Origin: Rosellinia necatrix
Lineage: Eukaryota; Ascomycota; Sordariomycetes; Xylariales; Xylariaceae
Direction of reading: 5' to 3'
Assembly: GCA_021209875.1 (NCBI GenBank)
Contig: JAGYVD010000001.1
Coordinates: forward strand, 5,952,001 to 6,016,000
Length of the DNA stretch: 64,000 nt
Below are positions 57,238 through 64,000 of this stretch, one piece after another. Numbering within the stretch: the first letter of the stretch is position 1; each line of letters opens with the position of its first letter. The translations under genes and the position numbers were made by a program. Below the pieces are notes generated by a model that worked only from the letters and a program-made list of their open reading frames with translations, ran no database searches and was not told where the DNA came from.

Positions 57238-58611
57238 TTAAGTCGCCCTGGGCTTCACCTTGGCGTAGAAGTCGATGGGCCTGACGTTGAACCAGCCGTC
57301 CTGCTCGAGCTTATAGTCGGGGTTCACCGCCTCGAAGTCCACCTCCTTGATCATCTTGGCCAGGACAACCATGTTGAACTGCACCGCCCAGTGCTTGCCG
57401 ATGCACTCGCGCTTGCCGTTGCCGAACCATTTCTTCACGCCAGCCGGGAGGTTGTCGAAGGCCTCGCCCATCATGCGCTCGGGCCTGAAGGCCAGCGGCT
57501 CCTCGAACACCTCCGGGTCGCGGTTGATGCCCGCGAGCACGAGGATGACCGCCTGGTTGTGGGCGATCTGGTACTTGCCGCCGCCGAGGAGGATCGGGCT
57601 CTTGTCGTCCTTGGGGATCGGCTCGATGTTGAAGCCCGGCGCCGCGAACGAGAGCCGGAGCGACTCCCGCATCACGCCCTCGACGTACTTGAGCTTCGAC
57701 AGGTGCTCGTACTGGAACTCGCCGTCGCCGATGACCTCGTCCAGCTCTTGTCGTGCCTTCGTCACTACCTCTGGGTTCTGCAGGAGGAAGAGGATACTTG
57801 CGGCTAGGAGACAGGGCGCTGTGCTGCTGCCGATGGGCATGGTGATGATTTCGTCGATCACTTGTGATTCCGTAAATGACTTGCCCGTCTCGGGGTCCTT
57901 GGCCGTGAGGAGGGCGTCGAGCATATCCCGCCGATCGGTAGGGTTATCCTTGCGGTGCTGCACGATGTCCGCCGCCCACGCTCGCAGAACCTTGGTGGCC
58001 GACTTCAACTTGCCTCCGTAGAACAGCGAGTTGAGGATGCCGGGCCGTGTCGGGCGCTTGATAGCCTCGGATGTCGCGTCCTCCATGGCTTTGAGGGCCG
58101 GGTGCTCGGGTCCTGTAAGACAGTTGAGCCTCTTCCCGAAGAGGGTAAACGTCGTGGTCTCGAGGTTGAGCCTGTTGAGGTCCCCAAGCGGAGAGATCTT
58201 GTTGTTGGCTCCCAGGCCTTTCCAGTTCCCGATGAGCTCGTCGGTGATGTCTCGCATCTCGTTGAAACGATCGGCAAGAGCTGTGGTCGTCAGCCTTGGC
58301 GCGAGCATGCGATGGGCGATCCCCCACGAGGCCTCGTGGTCAAATGCTGTGAAGAGGGAATCGTGGACTAAGTATCGAATCTCGACAATGGGGCCGCCCA
58401 CAAACTTTCGGAATCGTGTCTCGTCACATAGCTCCTCCGCCAATGCGGCACCGGCTACGAAGACGAGAGGCTTGCCCAAGACCTTGATCTGGAAGATCTC
58501 CCCATACTTCTCAGCCAACTTCTTCAGAGACCACCATGTGTTGCTCGGGTCAACATCTTTGATATTTCCAAGTAGGGGCACTCCCGGCGGTTGAGGAATT
58601 GGTTGAGACAT
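57238..58611 (-). CDS. Cytochrome P450, BM3/CYP505-like heme domain without reductase
   Basis: Single-exon frame of 457 residues. It lacks the N-terminal membrane anchor of most fungal P450s and opens directly with IPQPPGVPLLGNIKDV, as in the soluble CYP102/CYP505 heme domains. Supporting residues: VHDSLFTAFDHEASWGIAHRML (long substrate-access/C-helix region, about 82-103), E-x-x-R at Glu316-Arg319, PERM, and the heme-binding loop FGNGKRECIG with Cys403. CYP505 proteins are fused to a P450 reductase and hydroxylate fatty acids; here the frame ends right after the heme domain and no reductase follows. The I-helix reads MPIGSSTAP instead of the usual AGxETT. A CCAAT box (58700-58704, on this strand) is about 90 nt upstream. 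The P450 fold is certain; substrate and electron donor are unknown. A separate microsomal reductase would be needed. Confidence 0.92.
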   Translation of the reverse strand: MSQPIPQPPGVPLLGNIKDVDPSNTWWSLKKLAEKYGEIFQIKVLGKPLVFVAGAALAEELCDETRFRKFVGGPIVEIRYLVHDSLFTAFDHEASWGIAHRMLAPRLTTTALADRFNEMRDITDELIGNWKGLGANNKISPLGDLNRLNLETTTFTLFGKRLNCLTGPEHPALKAMEDATSEAIKRPTRPGILNSLFYGGKLKSATKVLRAWAADIVQHRKDNPTDRRDMLDALLTAKDPETGKSFTESQVIDEIITMPIGSSTAPCLLAASILFLLQNPEVVTKARQELDEVIGDGEFQYEHLSKLKYVEGVMRESLRLSFAAPGFNIEPIPKDDKSPILLGGGKYQIAHNQAVILVLAGINRDPEVFEEPLAFRPERMMGEAFDNLPAGVKKWFGNGKRECIGKHWAVQFNMVVLAKMIKEVDFEAVNPDYKLEQDGWFNVRPIDFYAKVKPRAT

Positions 58612-61143
58612 AGTGACTTGTTTACTTGTTCGGAATACCAGCTCTCAGGGTTAGAGAAGCTGCGTGACGCAAGGAGAGCGGCAGCTCGGGCTTAAAAGCA
58701 TTGGGTGGCTAGCAGAGCTCCTCAATCATTTCACCGTAGCATGCGACTACCACGTCACAAGCTCCCCGAGCTACCTATTTGCTTTTTTTTTTTTTGGGTC
58801 TCACTAGCGACGAACATAATGTAGACCTCTCGTCCGTAGCTGCGGAGGTCCAATCGAAGACAACCCATATGTCATATCAGAACCAATCCCCGGGGTGATC
58901 TGCCGTGCCTCTGCATTAGTTCACCAGCCAGTGCAGGGGCTGTTCTGGCCATTTGGGCGTAGAGCTCCAACGATGCCCCAGCCAGCTTGGAGATCTCACC
59001 TCTCAGAGGGTTTAGATTTGCTGGGCACAGCTGAGTCCAACCGCTCCAACTATGCTCCTCTCGGCACAACATGTATACGCAGCTAGCCATTTTCATGCAT
59101 GCTAAGCCAACCAGCGTTGGGTCTGGAAATTGGACGAAAAAAAAAAAAAGCTCTCCGCTTTTTCGTCCGACCGATTTGGTAAGACATTGATCGACTAGTG
59201 TAAGGATCAAGATGGGACTGTCTTGATCATGATATAACTAATACCTCTTCTTGCGTGCTGGATCGTCTCGCTGAATGCTGCACCAGAAATGTCTTTGTAC
59301 TATGTTGACGAACCTCGTACGTTCGTTCCCCGCTACCACTATCAGGTCGGTGTAAGGGATGACGACAAGATCGAATTGTTTCCCATCCAGTTAGTTGTTG
59401 TGTGTGCAGACAAACGGCGGCTATACCCGCCAGCCATTCCTACGAGGATACACACACAGCTGTATACCGATCTCACCCCACCTTTGACAGCCACATTACT
59501 AAACTGGTACAATATTGATAGGCGCCCAGCCTCGCTATGCTATACGAACCAATACCGAACACGCCCCAGGGTCTGGGCCATGACGGTTGATAATCTCGTG
59601 GCCATCGCGTGCAGGTATTGGCCTCGGTGCCTATCCGACACGCATGCGTGTAAACATACGCGGACAGGCAGAAAACGTCTACAAGAAACACGAGCCAATG
59701 GTAACATAGACAGAAGACCAAGTGTATTGTATTCTGGGTCGTGATAGGTCCGACCCTATCTAGAGTAGTGCAGACGGAAGGCAAGAGGAAAGGAGACGAA
59801 GTAAATAGTGCACCCAACCGAAATACTAGTGGGTGGTTGGGAAGTCGGTTGTTTAGGTATGTATTTGACTATCGGGTGCCGGCGCTCAACCGAGATTACA
59901 CATAGACTAACGCCGCTAAACTTTAGCAGAATAGCGCAAAGTACCTAATGTGCATGGGCATACTGTGCACTAGCACGATGGATGCTGTGTTGACGTCGGG
60001 GGATAATGGCATTTTTTAAGTGATACAAATGATTTATTCCCTTTTAGTTATTCGATAAGCACCATCTTTATATTTTTACGTATGCACTGCCAGAACTTTT
60101 ACCTCCGAGATCTCGAGGTCATGCCTATTGTTTCCTAAATGAGGTAAACAGCGGAGTAGGTAGTTATTGTTTATGTTCGAGTCTCTAGATACATTCATGA
60201 CTCTCGATATTCTTTTCTACCACTAAGGTTCCATTAATTACACCTTCCTGCTGTCAAGGTCTTGCTGCGCCTAGAATGAGCACAAAGGTATCCGATAGCG
60301 CGTTGGATGGACGGTTTTATTAAATTCCTAAGACTAGTTATCCGGTCCCCATTTAAGAAAGCCGTTTTGTTTACTTCTTTTCCATTTACATATCATGCTT
60401 TAAATCTTCCCCCTCTACATGGCAAGTCGTTAGTTATTCCTTTTCATGTTCGCCCAACTTACCGGAGCTTATGTGTCTCGATCTTAGCTGGGTACCTACC
60501 CAGGTACCTACCTACCTTGCTGGCCGTGGAGATCGGCTCGTTTCTTCAACCGAGACACACACTTCGCAATGAAAGCTTGGGATGCGGGGTGGTATCTATT
60601 TAGAAGAATCCAAGATCCGATTTCCAGAGTCGGGGATACCACCCCACCCATCCTGCCAACACATGATTGGTAGTATTAATAATAACCGACTCACGCTATC
60701 TCAATCGTATATTTCACTCCTACCACACCTCTAGGAGCGGAGAGATGTTCACTGGGACAATTTGAAGCAAGAACGAGGCGTCCAAGCCAAAATCTGTAAA
60801 TATCCTAAACCCTCGTTTTTACACGTCCCCTGATTCCTGCTTGCCTATGGCTTCCCTGTTCGTCTGCAGCTCTCACCTTTCAGAGCCTGCCCTGGAGTCA
60901 TTCTTTTATTCCCCATCTGGGATACAGCTCCTGTACTCTGTCAATCAATGTAGCTGATCCCTACGAAAATAATATCGTCTCCAATAGAAACGAAGTGCAG
61001 GGATACATACATCCGAATATTATTCTCCTGGGACATAATATGTACATACAGGAGTTTGCAGGCGCCAAATATACTCCTTCTGTAGAGCACAGCAATCCAG
61101 ACCCGATTTTCACTTCACCTCATACCAAACGAGTCACTGGAGG
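58612..61143. other. Intergenic region right of the P450
   Basis: About 2.5 kb without a supported gene. The frame at 59289-59744 (151 codons) has no recognisable features. A T11 run near 58783 and an A12 run near 59139 flank the P450 promoter side. Confidence 0.45.
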
Positions 61144-63690
61144 TTCATGTGGGCCGAGATTTTCCGTCTCAAGGAACACCTGGAAAAAAACAAGCTTATC
61201 AAGTCGCCAAACGACGACAATGATATATTTTATCATATCCCGGTATTAGAGGACGGTTATGATACTGCCGATCAGATGGTATCATTGCTCTTCATAACTA
61301 CCTTTACAGGTGATTCCCAAGGGTTCCCCAGAGGAGGACATAAGTTCCTTCAACGACGTTTACCTAGTCTTCTCTGTAGGGATATCTAGGAGAAAGTGAC
61401 AGGTCAGTTTCCTTTGCAGTATTACTGGCATATATTGTACTTACTTTATTCAGAGATTCCACCTTCCCGCGTATCAATCAACTTGAGGCTTAACTCGCAC
61501 TATCTTGCCACCCGGACCGCGGCCGTCCTTCTGCACCACGCGCGCGGAGGATCTTGCTTGAACAAGGGGTATTGAGTGAAAACCCCCACGTTTGATGAAA
61601 GACCCATCCCAGCTATGTCATGGCCGGTATTGCTAGAAATTTGGCATCGGGTTCAGGCCGATTTGCTTGCTGACCATGTTCCTCAAGACCGCATCCCGGA
61701 GGGAGGTCTAATCCAGGTAGGGGACATATGGCGGTGTCATAAGTCTTCTTTCTGGGACAGCTGTCATAGCGAGCCTCTCCCTGACTGGACGTACGATCCA
61801 TCTATGGACTGAGCAACAATTCCCCTCATGGGGCGGAAGCCCGCAACCAAGCTCTCGTTCTCCCAAGGTGGCAACATGTGTGGGGATAGCGAGCCACCAG
61901 ATGTGGACGAGTTAGAGGACTCGGAAGAATCATACGAATGGCCTTCCAATACCAAGAAATATGAAGTACTGGCTTCTTCAGTAGATGGATTTCCCCTTCA
62001 AATCGCCACAACGTACCAGCAACCTCAGGAGACATTCGAGGTAGAATCAAACATCCACGGCCAAAACCGAATGGCTCAGCATCGTCCGTCAGCGTTTCGC
62101 ATCTTGACTAGTATTATGCGGAAGCATCACGAGCTAGTCTTTAGGGACGTCTCCAGCAACCCGGCTGACAATATGTTTTGGGGGACTCTATATATCGGTG
62201 CACCCGACAAGTCGTGGAGGATCGTCGACCAGCGTGCGTTGCAACTGCGTTTTAGACTACATCAGGACAGGCTATCTCTCCCCAGAGGCACAGCGTGCCA
62301 AAGAGGTCCTGCAACAGGTACTGGTTGATGTATTGGTGCGTTCAAAGCACCCGTACACTTACGATACTGTGCTCTCGACTGCTACACACGTAAACCCAGA
62401 CCTAGTACCTATTGGACAGGAGAGTTCCTATCTGTGAGCGGTGCTCTACCAAAAGTAAAGCTAGGCATACAAAATTGTATACAAGGCTTTGGTATTCGTA
62501 GATTCTGCAGTACATTCGGGATCCTGACCGCGCTACTCTAGGAAGAAACGGCTTCTGTATGTCATCTAGACATAACCGCCGACGATGATCAACAGGTAGT
62601 TTCTTCTAGATATAAAGGTTACCTTGAACCGACATCTACACGGCAATCACTTCGGCCACTTATATCTGCGTTATCCATGGATCGAGTTGACCCGGACGAA
62701 ATGGTTAGACATAAGAAGCCCTGATGCCCGCGAACAGAAAGGAGGCGATTCGTTGAACAGCAATCCAGAAGAAGAGCTTATCACAGGCCGGCGCCTACCT
62801 CAAACCGGCGCCTACATCTATACATGGATTGCCGTGTGCGACTTCACTACCATCGCCTTCCTCCTCACCTGTGTCACCACTCCCATATTCACCTCTACAA
62901 CATCACAGCCGCATTTGGCATGCAAAGGAAGACGAGTGGGTACCTGAGATGCCTTTTGAAATGCGACATCAAATGGTTCCAAAGGCATATCAAATTTCAA
63001 GCAAGGTTTGTGGCACTCATCGTTCAATGCAAAGCCTCAAGGGTAGGTGCAAAAAAAAAAAACACCTTCAAAAAAGACTGCCCTTCCTTCTTATCGCGAA
63101 TGCAAAAAAAGACTGGACCTCCGACGATATACAATGCTTACGAAGTCTTCTTGAGACTGAAAGAAGTTGGGATGACGTGGCCATAAAACTTGAGGAGAAA
63201 ATTCAACAAATTGTCGAACCATGGGGGGCTATGAAATTGAAGGCACAAACCCACAAAATGGATACGTCCAGATTCAATAACGAACCGTGAACAGCAGAGC
63301 AAGAGGATTACCTCAAAGTCCTGAGGCCTGGAGGGATTCCCTATAAAGAGTGGACTGAGTTCTTTCGAGGAATATTTGGCTTCCAGCGAACTGAGGCTGC
63401 CATCAGGGCAAGGCACATTGCATTGGGTGTGGATACCGGCACTTCAAATACGGTCCATTGAACTGATGACGAGTTAAATTTTGTTAGGGAACTCATAACA
63501 CTGAATCTGCGACATACCGAGATCTGCGAAAGGTTCTGGAAAGGATTCGGAACCGAACGTAGCCAATTTTCGATCAACAGAAAATACCAGATCATGAAGG
63601 CATCACCGATTCATGGCGAACCATCCGGCACAGGGAAACAGCAGTGGTGGGAGAGTGATGAGGAAGCGACGATCAGCGACATTTAATCAA
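61144..63690 (+). pseudogene. Degenerate locus with SANT/Myb-like repeats
   Basis: Several coding-like frames follow each other on the plus strand. Pieces: FMWAEIFRLKEHLEKN (from 61144); PAMSWPVLLEIWHRVQADLL (from about 61610), which runs in one frame through TGA 61810 into PLMGRKPATKLSFSQGG and an acidic region to about 62230; a frame change to YIRTGYLSPEAQRAKEV (about 62260-62437); then three consecutive repeats of about 45 residues. Repeat 1 starts DWTSDDIQCLRSL (63112), repeat 2 TAEQEDYLKVL (63291), repeat 3 TDDELNFVREL (63477). Repeats 2 and 3 have the SANT/Myb helix pattern (EWTEFFRGIFGFQRTEAAIRAR; ICERFWKGFGTERSQFSINRK). Both are preceded by TGA (63288, 63474) where repeat 1 has TGG. 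A possible intron lies at 63043-63111. Likely a decayed DNA-binding-type gene; whether all pieces belong to one gene is unclear. Confidence 0.5.
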
Positions 63691-64000
63691 GTGTTCAAAC
63701 AGAAACATCTCATACCTCGGCGTCAGACCGTCTTATTCTACTTGGCCTCAAATGACCTGCGGTATCATGGATGTGAAACTCGCCTTCTTGGACGTCATGA
63801 ATGTTCATATCACGCTTGAGACAGCCCTCGAAACCACGTCCGTGCCCCGGTCAGGTCGCCATTATTCTGCATAGCAACACCGTTCCCGCCCAGACGTCGG
63901 CCATATATATCAACGGTCCTTGGTATCCAAAGCTTGTTCCGTCGCCAAAAGTCCATGTAATAATCGTTATCGACCAACTCCTACTCTGACAGGGAAGTCG
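63691..64000. other. Right edge of window
   Basis: No gene can be supported. Short open frames run to the edge; a possible gene cut by the window border cannot be excluded. Confidence 0.4.

Noticed and set aside
59289..59744. A 151-codon frame beside the P450
   Set aside because: No recognisable domain, uneven composition, and nothing supporting an exon structure; too weak to call a gene.
61576..63690. Alternative genetic code (TGA as tryptophan, as in fungal mitochondria) to explain the in-frame TGAs
   Set aside because: All other genes in the window use TGA as a normal stop or avoid it internally, they have spliceosomal introns, and one break at this locus is a frame change that TGA recoding cannot explain.
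63750..63860. A frame reading DVKLAFLDV, like the DVKTAFL motif of Copia-type reverse transcriptase
   Set aside because: Only a few residues match, the frame ends within about 35 codons, and no other polymerase, integrase or LTR feature is present.

Overview
This window looks like nuclear DNA of a filamentous ascomycete (Pezizomycotina, most likely a sordariomycete). Genes are interrupted by short introns (about 55 to 163 nt) with GTAAGT-type donors and CTAAC/CTAAT-type branch sites. The families present (Zn2Cys6 regulator, fungal NACHT protein with a DUF676/SesB-like N-terminus, polytopic GT90, CE16-like GDSL esterase, MCP1, PEX16, BM3-like P450, terpene cyclase) are typical of that group. 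Intergenic DNA is long, repeat-speckled and full of TACCTACC/GGTAGGTA strings. I see no tRNA, rRNA, CRISPR or intact transposon.

Layout. 0-8 kb: MCP1-type mitochondrial membrane protein (minus), a small C2H2 protein with a 9-nt first coding exon (plus), a secreted four-exon GDSL/CE16-like esterase (plus), and an unfamiliar glycosyltransferase-like protein (plus). 9.4-11.5 kb: a broken F-box gene with several frameshifts, one caused by a tandem duplication. 12.6-15.3 kb: a three-exon polytopic GT90 (minus). 18.3-22.5 kb: a Zn2Cys6 regulator and a secreted ARB_00930-like beta-lactamase-fold hydrolase (both plus). 23.1-26.5 kb: an NLR-like protein (alpha/beta-hydrolase-like domain, NACHT, ankyrin-like tail; minus) whose nucleophile position is glycine. 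29.4-30.8 kb: a class I terpene cyclase (plus).

30.8-51.2 kb is almost empty: only a SWIRM-domain gene (40.2-41.5 kb, minus) is convincing, and the rest is simple repeats, hairpins and unsupported open frames. 51.2-58.6 kb: a NUDIX hydrolase (plus), PEX16 (minus) and a stand-alone BM3/CYP505-like P450 with no fused reductase (minus). 61.1-63.7 kb: a degenerate locus with SANT/Myb-like repeats in which two tryptophan positions that open repeats are TGA.

The genes do not form one pathway. Housekeeping genes (MCP1, PEX16, SWIRM, NUDIX) are mixed with accessory ones (terpene cyclase, P450, NLR, secreted hydrolases, GT90). The terpene cyclase has no tailoring enzyme nearby: the P450 is about 26 kb away. 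Exon boundaries were inferred by eye from splice sites, frame and family sequence knowledge. No database search or RNA evidence was available.
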